NCBI GenBank assembly: GCA_023228025.1
Contig: JALOCD010000031.1
Span: 1-40,769 of the forward strand
Length of the DNA stretch: 40,769 nt
Reading direction: 5' to 3'
Origin: Prolixibacteraceae bacterium
Lineage (GTDB): Bacteria; Bacteroidota; Bacteroidia; Bacteroidales; Prolixibacteraceae
The notes below the pieces were generated by a model. That model was not told the DNA's origin and did not search any database. It was given only the letters and a program-made list of their open reading frames with translations. Below are positions 25,476 to 34,312 of this stretch, piece after piece. Both the position numbers and the translations under genes were made by a program. How positions within the stretch are numbered: position 1 is the first letter of the stretch; each line of letters begins with the position of its first letter.

Positions 25476-25537
25476 TTTGGCTAAAGCTCTAATCCATACA
25501 CATTTCATACCCGTCAGCTATAGTCGTCGGCAATGAA
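25476..25537 (-). repeat. Right inverted REP repeat
   Basis: 62 bp; same orientation as 24657-24718, inverted relative to the left repeat. Its central hairpin is degraded: CCGTCAGC no longer pairs fully with GTCGTCGG. Confidence 0.7.
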
Positions 25538-25542
25538 AAAAA

Positions 25543-27945
25543 TCAAAAATCAAATCTAATCCCGGCGATGGGCACCAAGCCGATCAATTTTTTATCTGTC
25601 TGCACAACTGCTCCTTTAGTATAGCTGAAATTTCTTTTGTAAACATTGTGCCGGTTTAAGAGATTCTGGATATCCAGGGAAAAATTAAATGCCGATTTCT
25701 TTTTATTGATCCTGTAATTGATTCCGGCATCCATCCTGTCAAAAAATGGCAGGTGTTTTCCATAAACCTGATCAATGTCGTAGACCATATACTTTTTAGA
25801 GAGCGTTTGGGCATAATTCGGAGGGGTGAAACGATAACCTCCCCGGGCAATATTCCGGAAATTGAAACCAACCGAATTTTGTCCCTGCTTTCCAATCTTA
25901 AACTCCTTACCGATTAAAAAATTGAAGACATAATTCGAATTGTAATAGGTGGAGTACCAGTTGGTATTCGCAGCCCTGTACCTTGAATCAAAAAAAGACA
26001 TGGTAGCGAGCAAATAGTAGTTGTGCAAAAATGATTTATCCACCGTCAACTCAACCCCCACATTGTCAGAAATACCCTCGTTGCTAAGATCAATATCCGG
26101 CATTCCTTCCGAAATATTGACCATCGAAAAGGTATTGTTACTGGTCTGACTTATTGGAACATCATACAAATGCTGGTAGTAACCTTCCAAAGTAATCTTT
26201 AGTGCATCTGAGAAGGATTTTCTGTATCCTGTTACCAGATGAAAAGCTTTGGCGGTTTTCAGGTCACTATTCAACGGAATTCTGCCTGCTTTTGCTGTTT
26301 TCACCCGGAAATAATAGATTGGAAGTGGCTCCTGCCTGGAGTAGAAACCGGTTCCAAAGTTGAGTGATTGGCTTCCGTTAAGATGAAAGATCATTCCCAG
26401 CCTCGGCTCAATGGTCAGCTCTTTGTTAATCCCCGTGTAGGTTGAATGAATGGAGGGTACCATCTCAAAAAAATCAACCGGTTTGTATTTCCATTGCAAA
26501 TAGGCCTGCGTATAAAAACTCCGCGAACGCATATCCACCAGCGTGTCAAATTTAGCATTCGATTGCCTCCTGATGCTGAACATGTTTGGAAAAGAGTTGT
26601 GGTATTCAAAGCCAATTCTAAACGAATTTTTTGCATTCACTTTTCTGTTCACCATCACGGAAGTCCTCAAAGCAGGGGTGATAAACCAATCCTGTTTATT
26701 CAGGATATGGACAAGATTGGTGTCAATGATCCCCTCGTGCCAGTTTTCATTGGACCTTGTGAATCCAACGATGGTACGGATATACGTTTTGCCATCCCTG
26801 AAATTTTTCAAATGTTTGATTCCGAAAACAGCCATCGCATCCTCCTCCAAAAACTCATCATTGTTGATTCCATTCACAATGTCAGCCTTGACATGGGAGG
26901 GTTCATTTCCGGTTTTGCTTCTCCCCCCGACCGAAAAAAATTCGAGATCTCCCAGTTTGTCCTCATGAAAATTCATTTTGAAGGTCCAGTCAACCGAACT
27001 TGGAATGATGCTCAAATCCTGTAAATTAATGATGCCATATTTCTGCAGAATATTGAAATTGGCATACCGGAAGTTAAACAGATAGGAGTTACCGGCGGAT
27101 TTCCCGATTGGACCCTCCGCTGCCGCTTCAGCGCCAACCACACTAAGCTGCAAACCAAACTCATGACGGTCGGTATTGCCCTTTCTAAGTCTCAAATCCA
27201 TCACTCCAGATAATGCATTCCCAAATTCACCTGGGAATGCTCCGGTATAAAAATCAAAATCTGCCAACACATTGGTTGAAATCATAGAGTACGCCCCGCC
27301 ATTGTTTCCGACACCATTTGACAGGTGGTTGGGATTGGGTATTTCGAGCCCTTCGAGTCGCCACGATATTCCTCTGGGAGAGTTTCCCCTGACTACGATT
27401 TCATTGCTATCATCGCTGTTTCCACTTGTAACCCCGGCAAAATTGGCCACCATGCGCAATGGATCATAATAGCCACCGGCAAATCTCGCAGCATCCTGGC
27501 TCTGCAAAGTCTGTAGGCTGGATCCACTGGAAGGAGTAAGCCATGTTTTTTTTCCTGCCGATACCTGCACTTCACCTGTTTCGAAGACTTTGGCCTCCAT
27601 GGGAATCTCCAGCATTACCACTTTACCTGTGCCAACCTGAATATTTTGCATTACCTTGGATGTATAACCAAGACGGGATACCAGGAGGTCCCACCTGCCG
27701 GGAGGTATTTTCAGTCTAAAATTTCCCTGATTGTCAGTGAAAGCGGCAAACTCTTTGTTGTGATTGGTAAATTTCAGATTGACTTCAGGTATGGGTTGCC
27801 TCGACTCCATGTCGACAAGAGTTCCTTTCACGGTCTGCATATACGCTTGTGCACTACAAAAAGCAGGGGCAGCAAAAAGCGCAAAAAAAAGGCAAAGCGA
27901 ATGCAAATTGCACTTCCCTTGCCTGTATATAATTGCTGTCATCAT
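25543..27945 (-). CDS. TonB-dependent outer-membrane receptor with carboxypeptidase-like N-terminal domain
   Basis: 800-aa outer-membrane active transporter. Signal peptide about 1-33 (ends FCSAQA). Residues 37-125 are a carboxypeptidase regulatory-like beta-sandwich (VKGTLVDMESRQPIPEVNLKF, TDNQGNFRLKIPPG). The plug follows at about 135-260, with EIVVRGNSPRGISWRLEGLEIPNPNHLS and FPGEFGNALSGVMDLRLRKG. The rest is the beta-barrel ending in an aromatic residue (RFDF). There is no SusD-type gene next to it, so this is not a typical polysaccharide-utilisation pair. The gene begins 12 bp after the speA stop on the same strand, so the two are probably co-transcribed. Substrate unknown; a link to polyamine or arginine metabolism is suggested only by position. 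Confidence 0.9.
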   Translation of the reverse strand: MMTAIIYRQGKCNLHSLCLFFALFAAPAFCSAQAYMQTVKGTLVDMESRQPIPEVNLKFTNHNKEFAAFTDNQGNFRLKIPPGRWDLLVSRLGYTSKVMQNIQVGTGKVVMLEIPMEAKVFETGEVQVSAGKKTWLTPSSGSSLQTLQSQDAARFAGGYYDPLRMVANFAGVTSGNSDDSNEIVVRGNSPRGISWRLEGLEIPNPNHLSNGVGNNGGAYSMISTNVLADFDFYTGAFPGEFGNALSGVMDLRLRKGNTDRHEFGLQLSVVGAEAAAEGPIGKSAGNSYLFNFRYANFNILQKYGIINLQDLSIIPSSVDWTFKMNFHEDKLGDLEFFSVGGRSKTGNEPSHVKADIVNGINNDEFLEEDAMAVFGIKHLKNFRDGKTYIRTIVGFTRSNENWHEGIIDTNLVHILNKQDWFITPALRTSVMVNRKVNAKNSFRIGFEYHNSFPNMFSIRRQSNAKFDTLVDMRSRSFYTQAYLQWKYKPVDFFEMVPSIHSTYTGINKELTIEPRLGMIFHLNGSQSLNFGTGFYSRQEPLPIYYFRVKTAKAGRIPLNSDLKTAKAFHLVTGYRKSFSDALKITLEGYYQHLYDVPISQTSNNTFSMVNISEGMPDIDLSNEGISDNVGVELTVDKSFLHNYYLLATMSFFDSRYRAANTNWYSTYYNSNYVFNFLIGKEFKIGKQGQNSVGFNFRNIARGGYRFTPPNYAQTLSKKYMVYDIDQVYGKHLPFFDRMDAGINYRINKKKSAFNFSLDIQNLLNRHNVYKRNFSYTKGAVVQTDKKLIGLVPIAGIRFDF

Positions 27946-27957
27946 CGATCAGATGAG

Positions 27958-29847
27958 CTATTCGAGGTAGGTATATCCGTATAATCCTGAACGATAGTTA
28001 GATAAAAACTCCTTTCCCTCCTCGGCCGAGATGATTCCCGATTTAACGGAGGAGGTTACCCAGGTTTCGACTGTCCGAACCAACTTTTTCGGATTGTACT
28101 GGACATATTCCAAAACTTCCGCAACTGTTTCGCCATCGATGACCTGATCGATAGAGTACCCCTTGTCATCCACGGATACGTGAACGGCATTGGTATCCCC
28201 GAAAAGGTTGTGAAGATCGCCCAGAATTTCCTGGTAAGCCCCTACCAGGAAAACGCCGATGTAGTACGGCTCCTTTGGCTTGAGGGAGTGCACAGGCAGG
28301 TAATAGGACTGGTTGCGAACGGAGATAAAGTTGTCGATCTTCCCATCCGAATCACAGGTGATATCCTGCAACGTTGCAGTCCGGTCGGGTTTTTCATCCA
28401 GACGGTCCAGTGGAATGATTGGGAAAATCTGGTCGATTGCCCACGAATCCGGAAGTGACTGGAAAAGGGAGAAATTACAGAAGTATTTATCTGACAATAA
28501 TTTAGGTAAAGAAAGAAACTCTTCCGGAACATGTTTCATCCCACTCACCATTTGTGTTGTCTCTTGCGCGATAGACCAGAACAACCGCTCAATTTTGGCC
28601 CTGGTGCTGATATCCAGCAATCCAAGACTGAAGCGATCCAGTGCCTCTTCCCGTATCTGCTGGGCATCGTGCCAGGTTTCCAGCATCCGGGGTTGGTTCA
28701 AAGTATCCCACAAGGAGTAAAGGTCACGCAACAATTCATGGTCATCCGGACTTACCTCTTCATCGTCCTCCCATCTTTGGAGTGTGGTGGATTCAAGCAC
28801 TTCGAAAACAAGCACGGAGTGATGGGCAGTCAGGGAACGGCCTGATTCCGTAATAATATTTGGATGTGGCAAACCATTTTTTTCGCTTACATCGACGAGT
28901 GTCGAGACGACATCGTTCACATACTCCTGGATGCTGTAGTTGACGCTGCTTTCACTGGATGATCTGGTTCCATCGTAATCGACCCCCAATCCTCCGCCGA
29001 TATCCACAAAATCAATCTGGAACCCGTTCTTGTGCATCTGCACGTAAAACTGGGATGCCTCACGCATCGCCAGCTTTATCCGACGAATTTTGTTAACCTG
29101 ACTGCCGATGTGAAAATGGACAAGGTGCAAACAATCTTTCATCTTGTTCTTGTCCAGATAATCCAGGGCCTCAAGCAACTCGCTGGAGGTAAGTCCGAAT
29201 TTGCTGCCGTCGCCACCCGAATCTTCCCATTTGCCGCTTCCTGTGCTGGAAAGTTTGATGCGAATACCCAGATTTGGTTTTATTTTGAACTGCTTGGCGA
29301 TTTTAACGATCAGTTTCATCTCGCTTAGCTTCTCGATGACCAGATAAATTCGGCGACCCATTTTTTGGGCCAGCAAAGCGAGTTCTATGTAATCTTCGTC
29401 CTTGTATCCGTTGCAAATAATGAGCGAATCGTTGTCCGTATTGATGGCAATGACCGCATGAAGTTCAGGCTTTGATCCTGCCTCCAGTCCGATGTTAAAT
29501 TTTTTCCCGTGTGTGACGATCTCCTCAACGACCGGTCGCATCTGATTGACCTTGATCGGATAGATGATATAACCCTGGGCGTTGTAATTGTACTCTTCAG
29601 CAGCAATTTTAAAACAGCTCGCCATTTTCTCAATCCTGCTGTCCAGGATATCCGGAAAACGAAGCAGCACGGGGGTCGAAACATCCCTTAACTGCAGCTC
29701 TTCCACCAGATCCATCAGGTCGACCTCAACACCATTTTTCCTAGGAGTGACCACCACATGACCCTTCTCGTTGATGGAAAAATAATTAACTCCCCAACCG
29801 TTGATGTTGTACAACTCAGCAGAATCTTCGACGCGCCATTTTCTCAT
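27958..29847 (-). CDS. speA: Biosynthetic arginine decarboxylase
   Basis: Converts arginine to agmatine and CO2, the first step of the agmatine route to putrescine. 629 aa, the usual size for the large PLP (fold type III) family. The PLP Lys is K99 in YIIYPIKVNQMRPVVEEI. DIGGGLGVDYDG and ITESGRSLTAHHSVLVFEVL are the cofactor phosphate and substrate loops. The C-terminal third contains the usual helical insertion and ends LYGYTYLE. No speB or agmatine deiminase lies in the window. Downstream, only 12 bp away, is a TonB-dependent receptor; upstream is mqnC with a 136-bp gap that contains a good promoter candidate. Confidence 0.95.
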   Translation of the reverse strand: MRKWRVEDSAELYNINGWGVNYFSINEKGHVVVTPRKNGVEVDLMDLVEELQLRDVSTPVLLRFPDILDSRIEKMASCFKIAAEEYNYNAQGYIIYPIKVNQMRPVVEEIVTHGKKFNIGLEAGSKPELHAVIAINTDNDSLIICNGYKDEDYIELALLAQKMGRRIYLVIEKLSEMKLIVKIAKQFKIKPNLGIRIKLSSTGSGKWEDSGGDGSKFGLTSSELLEALDYLDKNKMKDCLHLVHFHIGSQVNKIRRIKLAMREASQFYVQMHKNGFQIDFVDIGGGLGVDYDGTRSSSESSVNYSIQEYVNDVVSTLVDVSEKNGLPHPNIITESGRSLTAHHSVLVFEVLESTTLQRWEDDEEVSPDDHELLRDLYSLWDTLNQPRMLETWHDAQQIREEALDRFSLGLLDISTRAKIERLFWSIAQETTQMVSGMKHVPEEFLSLPKLLSDKYFCNFSLFQSLPDSWAIDQIFPIIPLDRLDEKPDRTATLQDITCDSDGKIDNFISVRNQSYYLPVHSLKPKEPYYIGVFLVGAYQEILGDLHNLFGDTNAVHVSVDDKGYSIDQVIDGETVAEVLEYVQYNPKKLVRTVETWVTSSVKSGIISAEEGKEFLSNYRSGLYGYTYLE

Positions 29848-29934
29848 TTCAATAACCTCTTTTTCTTGTTATTATTCGATTCAAGTACCCTGGATTAATC
29901 ATTCCAATCCATTTGATTGCTGCGATTTCCGGTG

Positions 29935-29942
29935 CAAAGGTA
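29935..29942 (-). promoter_or_regulatory. Candidate -7 promoter element for speA
   Basis: Reads TACCTTTG followed by CACC on the minus strand, a very typical Bacteroidota -7 element. It lies about 88 bp before the speA ATG, between mqnC and speA. No -33 TTTG at the expected distance. Confidence 0.5.
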
Positions 29943-29983
29943 CAAAATATGTTTTTTTTATTTGACCATTAAATATCAAGGGA

Positions 29984-31093
29984 CTAACCGATTCTTTCGA
30001 CGCCCTCCGGCAAGCCGATAAATTCGTACCCCTGGTTTCTTAGCTGGGGTATAAAACCGGCATCCAGTATGCATTTTTGCATTTGAACGGCATCCATTGA
30101 AAAGTTGGCGCCGGCGGCAGAGACAACATTCTCCTCGATCATGATTGAACCCAGGTCGTTTGCTCCTGCATGGAGGGCGAGTTGACCGGTCTCTTTTCCA
30201 ACGGTTAGCCAGGAGGCCTGAATGTTTTCGAAATTGTTCAGCATGATCCGGCTTAGCGCAATCATCCGGATATAGTCGATGGGAAGAATGGATTTGAATT
30301 CCCCGCTTTTGCCCAAAAGAGTACCTTCCGACATGAAAGGCCATGGGATAAATGCTTTAAATCCCGGACTACCGTCTGGCTTCTGTGCCTGAAGTTCTCT
30401 CAGTTGCACCAGATGTTCCATTCGTTCCAGCGGGGTTTCGATGTGCCCGAACATCATGGTGGCAGAGGTAAGCATGTGCAATTGATGGGCCACTTTCATC
30501 ACATTGATCCACTCCCCGGCGGTGGCTTTGCCCGGCGATATCTCCTTCCTCACCCTGTCGCACAGAATCTCTGCACCGGCGCCCGGCAAGCTGTCGAGTC
30601 CGGATTCCATCAGCTTTTCAAGCACTTCCCGGTAGGAAAGCCGCTCTTTTCTGGCAATGTGTACCACCTCAGGCGGACCTAGCGCATGCAATTTCACATT
30701 CGGATATTTCTGTTTCAGGTCACTAAAAAGATCCGTATAAAATTTCAGGCCATAACGGGGATGCATCCCTCCCTGCAGCAATAGTTGGTTTCCTCCAAGT
30801 TGGATCATCTGATCGATCTTCTGGTGGTACTCTTCCATGGTGGTGGTATATGTTCCTTCCCCATTGATCTTTCTGTGAAAATTACAGAAGGTGCATCCAG
30901 ATATGCAGACGTTTGTGATATTTACGTTCCTGTCGATCATCCAGGTAACAACCTTGCCCGGAATGTGAATTTGTCGCAACGCATTGGCAACCCAAATTAA
31001 ATCAGCGGTCGAAGCCTCCAAAAAAAGCTTAACACCCTCTGAAGCAGACAATGGTTCCAGCGCAATTGCCCTTTGAAATAATGCGTCTGACAT
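29984..31093 (-). CDS. mqnC: Cyclic dehypoxanthinyl futalosine synthase (radical SAM)
   Basis: Radical-SAM enzyme of the futalosine route to menaquinone; it cyclises dehypoxanthine futalosine. 369 aa. The iron-sulfur cluster motif is CISGCTFC (C63, C67, C70). MqnC-type blocks are NQLLLQGGMHP, LHALGPPEVVHIAR, GLDSLPGAGAEIL followed by VRKEISPGK, TSATMMFGHIETP and IQASWLTVGKETGQLALHAGANDLGS, with MIEENVVSAAG. The GLDS.PG.GAEIL and ISP.K pattern favours MqnC over MqnE and over CofH. No other mqn gene is adjacent, so the pathway is scattered. It indicates that this organism makes menaquinone by the futalosine and not the classical Men route. Confidence 0.92.
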   Translation of the reverse strand: MSDALFQRAIALEPLSASEGVKLFLEASTADLIWVANALRQIHIPGKVVTWMIDRNVNITNVCISGCTFCNFHRKINGEGTYTTTMEEYHQKIDQMIQLGGNQLLLQGGMHPRYGLKFYTDLFSDLKQKYPNVKLHALGPPEVVHIARKERLSYREVLEKLMESGLDSLPGAGAEILCDRVRKEISPGKATAGEWINVMKVAHQLHMLTSATMMFGHIETPLERMEHLVQLRELQAQKPDGSPGFKAFIPWPFMSEGTLLGKSGEFKSILPIDYIRMIALSRIMLNNFENIQASWLTVGKETGQLALHAGANDLGSIMIEENVVSAAGANFSMDAVQMQKCILDAGFIPQLRNQGYEFIGLPEGVERIG

Positions 31094-31426
31094 GCTAACT
31101 TATCAAATTAAAAATTACAGATTGCAGATTACAAATGATGAACACAATAAATGTGCGCAACTTATGTAACTATTAATGTGTTATTTAGTATTTTTAGTAT
31201 CAGTAATTGATGAAACTACAAATTGAAAAATAACCTGTTTTATATTGGGTTAAAGGTAGTAATTTTGAGCCAAAGGATATTGAAAAGTGGGACACGCGGT
31301 TTTAATCCTGTCTTTTATAATGCTTGAAATGAAATATCAAAGGAGAGGGATAAACGGTAAATACCCTTATCCATTTCCTGAATATACCTGAAGATTAAAG
31401 ATTTAACAAAGAACAATACTGTTATC
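31094..31426. other. Divergent intergenic region mqnC / aminopeptidase
   Basis: 333 bp, AT-rich. Near mqnC there is a short tandem-like stretch (ACAGATTGCAGATTACA, 31117-31133). A -7-like TAATTTTG is at 31260-31267 on the plus strand. I see no ORF or RNA structure and no clear mqnC promoter. Confidence 0.5.
31260..31267 (+). promoter_or_regulatory. Candidate -7 element for the M17 aminopeptidase
   Basis: TAATTTTG, full match to TAnnTTTG, 159 bp before the ATG at 31427. No -33 TTG at 19-21 bp spacing, so the leader length and call are uncertain. Confidence 0.35.
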
Positions 31427-32881
31427 ATGATACTAAAGAGGTCCAATCCAGATGAAATTCATCAAAATCGTTGTTTCCTGATTAAAGATGATGTAGCGGA
31501 TTCGCGGATTCCGCTCAACGAAGAGGAGCATTCCTACCTGATCGACAAACTCGAAAAGGAACAGCGATTGGTCGAGATAAACCGCTATTCCAGCAAATTG
31601 CTGATCGTTGGGATCCCTGCTACAGTGGATGAAAACGCTAGACTCGAAGCCTGGAGAAGGCACGGAAATGAAGTCGCTCAATGGGCCAAAAAGGAGAAGT
31701 TGCAATCCATTGAGGTTACATCAATGCTTGAAAGTACAGAGCAGTTGATCGCATTCGCAGAAGGTGTTATCCTGGGCAGTTATCAATTTCTGAAATACCA
31801 GAGCAAGGCTGAAAAATTAAGGAGTACCCTGCAGGAGATCTGTTTTAACGATGATCAGCTTTCTGAAAAGCAAATGGAATATTTGACCGTCCTGAGCGAA
31901 GCCGTCTACGCTGCCCGTGACATGGTCAATGAACCGGTGATCAGTCTGAACGCCGAAAAATTTGGGGCTCTCCTTCATCAGATGAGCGCCGAAGTTGGTA
32001 TAAAAGCAGAGGTCCTGGGCAAAGAACAAATTGAAGCGCTTGGAATGGGTGGCCTTCTTGCTGTTAACAAAGGCAGCATCGACCCTCCGGCTTTTGTCAT
32101 ACTGGAATGGAAACCCGAAAATGCTGTGAACCACCAGCCAATTGTTTTGGTAGGCAAAGGAGTCGTATTTGACACCGGTGGATTGAGCCTAAAACCCACT
32201 GCCAAATCCATGGATTATATGAAAAGCGATATGGCAGGGGCAGCAGCCGTGGCTGCGGCCATCCAGATTGCAGCCAAAAACAGGCTGCCACTCCATATTG
32301 TTGCGCTTATTCCCGCCACCGACAACCGTCCGGGGGGCAATGCGATCACACCCGGAGATGTAATTACCATTTCAAACGGTGCAACGGTAGAGGTTTTGAA
32401 TACGGATGCTGAGGGTAGGCTCATTCTCGCGGATGCACTTTGTTATGCCAAAAAATATGATCCGATGCTCGTTATTGACCTCGCGACGCTAACCGGTTCT
32501 GCGGCGATGACATTGGGAATTCACGGAATTGCAGCCATGCACAACGAATGTGGCAACCTGTATGAACTTTTGAAGAGTGCGGGAGAAAGGGTTAACGAGC
32601 GTTTGGTCGAACTTCCGCTCTGGGAAGAGTATGATGAGATGATCAAATCGAACATAGCCGACATGAAAAATATTGGTGGAGGAGAAGCAGGAGCAATCAC
32701 TGCGGGTAAGTTCCTCCAAAGGTTTGTTGATTATCCCTGGATTCACCTCGATATCGCCGGACCTTCCTTCCTTCATGCAGCCGACCATTATCGCACGATC
32801 GGTGGAACGGCCACCGGTGTAAGGCTATTGTCCGATTTTTTTAACTCACTTGTTCTTCAAACGAATTCAGAAACCTTATAA
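31427..32881 (+). CDS. pepA: Leucyl aminopeptidase, M17 family
   Basis: Cytoplasmic two-metal aminopeptidase, normally hexameric, that releases N-terminal residues from peptides. 484 aa. The N-terminal regulatory domain (about 1-155) is poorly conserved as usual. The catalytic domain has GKGVVFDTGGLSLKP (K244, D249, catalytic K256), MKSDMAGAA (D268) and the signature NTDAEGRLILAD (D327, E329, R331). DLATLTGSA and NIGGGEAGAITAGKFLQ complete the family. It is a single gene with its own candidate promoter and a following terminator. Together with the S46 dipeptidyl-peptidase it fits a peptide-using metabolism. The symbol is by family; PepA versus PepB-type specificity is not resolved. Confidence 0.93.
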   Translation: MILKRSNPDEIHQNRCFLIKDDVADSRIPLNEEEHSYLIDKLEKEQRLVEINRYSSKLLIVGIPATVDENARLEAWRRHGNEVAQWAKKEKLQSIEVTSMLESTEQLIAFAEGVILGSYQFLKYQSKAEKLRSTLQEICFNDDQLSEKQMEYLTVLSEAVYAARDMVNEPVISLNAEKFGALLHQMSAEVGIKAEVLGKEQIEALGMGGLLAVNKGSIDPPAFVILEWKPENAVNHQPIVLVGKGVVFDTGGLSLKPTAKSMDYMKSDMAGAAAVAAAIQIAAKNRLPLHIVALIPATDNRPGGNAITPGDVITISNGATVEVLNTDAEGRLILADALCYAKKYDPMLVIDLATLTGSAAMTLGIHGIAAMHNECGNLYELLKSAGERVNERLVELPLWEEYDEMIKSNIADMKNIGGGEAGAITAGKFLQRFVDYPWIHLDIAGPSFLHAADHYRTIGGTATGVRLLSDFFNSLVLQTNSETL

Positions 32882-32987
32882 AATTATTACACAGAGGAAT
32901 TATTACTCCTGAATGAAACTAAAAATAGCTTTTAAATTGTTGCCTGATCAACGAAACATTTGAGGAAACCTCGAGTGGCACAGAGAG

Positions 32988-33007
32988 AAAAATCGCTTGC
33001 GATTTTT
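32988..33007 (+). terminator. Terminator after the M17 aminopeptidase
   Basis: AAAAATCGC, TT, GCGATTTTT: perfect 9-bp stem with a T5 end, 107 bp past the stop. It lies between CACAGAG-type repeats. The symmetric A and T tracts mean it could work in both directions. Confidence 0.65.
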
Positions 33008-33171
33008 AAACTCAGTGAACTCATTAATTTTTCTCTGAATTTTATTCAAAGGCAAAAATATTTATACGCTCTAAATTCTCGATTATTTGAAAATTATTCT
33101 CTGTGTTAAAATTTAAACAGACTCTCAGCCTCAATTTAAACCGGAACCCCCCTAATGATTGAATAAAAGTT

Positions 33172-33179
33172 TAAATTTG
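33172..33179 (+). promoter_or_regulatory. Candidate -7 element for pdxA-ruvA-sprA
   Basis: TAAATTTG, full match to TAnnTTTG, 49 bp before the pdxA ATG. No clear -33. If used, transcription would start just before the leader hairpin at 33191-33205. Confidence 0.45.
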
Positions 33180-33190
33180 ACAAATAATGA

Positions 33191-33205
33191 GGTCGGGAAC
33201 CGACC
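33191..33205 (+). promoter_or_regulatory. Leader hairpin upstream of pdxA
   Basis: GGTCGG, GAA, CCGACC: perfect 6-bp GC-rich stem with a 3-nt loop, 23 bp before the pdxA ATG, in otherwise AT-rich sequence. Could be an operator palindrome or a 5'-UTR stem that protects the transcript. Confidence 0.4.
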
Positions 33206-33228
33206 GTTTATACCAATACATATAATGC

Positions 33229-34290
33229 ATGGAACAACATAAATTGAGAATAGGGATCACCCACGGGGATATCAATGGAATAGGATATGAGGTAATTATC
33301 AAGACTCTGTCGGACAGCAGGTTGCTTGAATCTTGTACCCCAATTGTTTATGGCTCGCCAAAAGTTGCCGCTTACCATCGCAAGGCGCTTGATGTAGAAT
33401 TGTTCAGCTTCAACCAAATATCCTCAGCGCGTGATGCCAGCTCAAAAAGGGTGAACATCATCAATTGTGTCGACGAAGAAATCCGGGTTGAGCTGGGAAA
33501 ATCAACTCCTGAAGCAGGGGCAGCCGCCTTGCTCTCCCTTCAGGCTGCGGTGAAAGATCTGAAATCGGGTGATATTGATGTGGTGGTAACCGCACCCATT
33601 AACAAAGAAAACATCCAGTCGGAGCAATTTAAGTTTCCGGGACATACTGAATTTTTCGCCAGCGAATTTGCTGCCAAAAATTACATGATGCTGATGGTCA
33701 GCGATCAGCTGAAAGTCGGGGTCGTGACAGGGCACATTCCTCTGTCCCAGGTTCCACAGGCAATAACGAAGGAAAAAATTGTTTCCAACATCCGTATCCT
33801 ACACAAGACGATTTTGGAAGATTTTTCTATCCGTAAACCACGGATCGCAGTATTGGGATTAAATCCACATGCAGGTGATAAGGGTGTGATTGGCCTTGAG
33901 GATCAGAATATCATCTATCCAGCCATTAAACAGGCAAATGAAGAAGGGATCATCGCATTAGGGCCATTCCCGGCTGATGGATTCTTTGGCTCGGGCGATT
34001 ACAAAAAATTTGATGCCATTCTCGCCATGTACCATGATCAGGGTTTAATTCCATTTAAGGTGCTTGCGTTCGAATCGGGCGTCAATTTTACGGCCGGATT
34101 GCCAATCATTAGGACTTCTCCCGGACATGGAACTGCATATGATATTGCCGGAACGGGAGTCGCTTCGGAAGATTCCTTCCGGAATGCGATCTATTTGGCA
34201 ATTGATGTATTTGAGTCGAGGAAAATGTATAAGTCGCTTTCCAAAAATCCATTGAAGCACCACGAGATCGACCGTACAGGAGGAGAATAA
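33229..34290 (+). CDS. pdxA: 4-hydroxythreonine-4-phosphate dehydrogenase
   Basis: NAD-dependent enzyme of the DXP-dependent pyridoxal 5'-phosphate pathway; oxidises 4-phosphohydroxy-L-threonine. 353 aa. Metal-binding histidines are visible: H139 (FPGHTEFFA), H214 (GLNPHAGDKG) and H269 (AMYHDQGLIPFK). The N-terminal block GITHGDINGIGYE is the Bacteroidota form of the usual GDPAGIGPE. The DVVVTAPINKE and TSPGHGTAYDIAGTG blocks are typical. First gene of a tight run with ruvA (22 bp gap) and sprA (4 bp gap). It has a -7 candidate and a hairpin just upstream. pdxJ is not in the window. Confidence 0.95.
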   Translation: MEQHKLRIGITHGDINGIGYEVIIKTLSDSRLLESCTPIVYGSPKVAAYHRKALDVELFSFNQISSARDASSKRVNIINCVDEEIRVELGKSTPEAGAAALLSLQAAVKDLKSGDIDVVVTAPINKENIQSEQFKFPGHTEFFASEFAAKNYMMLMVSDQLKVGVVTGHIPLSQVPQAITKEKIVSNIRILHKTILEDFSIRKPRIAVLGLNPHAGDKGVIGLEDQNIIYPAIKQANEEGIIALGPFPADGFFGSGDYKKFDAILAMYHDQGLIPFKVLAFESGVNFTAGLPIIRTSPGHGTAYDIAGTGVASEDSFRNAIYLAIDVFESRKMYKSLSKNPLKHHEIDRTGGE

Positions 34291-34312
34291 TACCTGACAA
34301 ACCCACTTGCAT

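Larger units (their letters stand above)
24943..25537. mobile_element. REP-associated transposon (IS200/RAYT-like) with subterminal inverted repeats
   Basis: 595-bp unit made of a left repeat (24943-25006), the transposase gene and a right repeat (25476-25537). The right repeat is an inverted, imperfect copy of the left: both have TTCATTGCCG outermost, AGCTGACGG in the hairpin and GCTTTAGCCAAA innermost when read inward. The layout equals a REPtron: a single-domain tyrosine transposase flanked by palindromic REP sequences. The right end stops 5 bp before the stop codon of the convergent TonB-dependent receptor. Confidence 0.75.
32882..33228. other. Intergenic region aminopeptidase to pdxA with CACAGAG repeats
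   Basis: 347 bp, no ORF. CACAGAG occurs at 32890 and 32980 and its complement CTCTGTG at 33099, around the perfect terminator hairpin, giving a nested inverted-repeat layout. The 3' end carries the pdxA -7 candidate and a leader hairpin. Confidence 0.5.

Noticed and set aside
25543..27945. SusC of a polysaccharide utilisation locus
   Set aside because: No SusD-like gene, glycoside hydrolase or sensor next to it, and the length (800 aa) is short for SusC.
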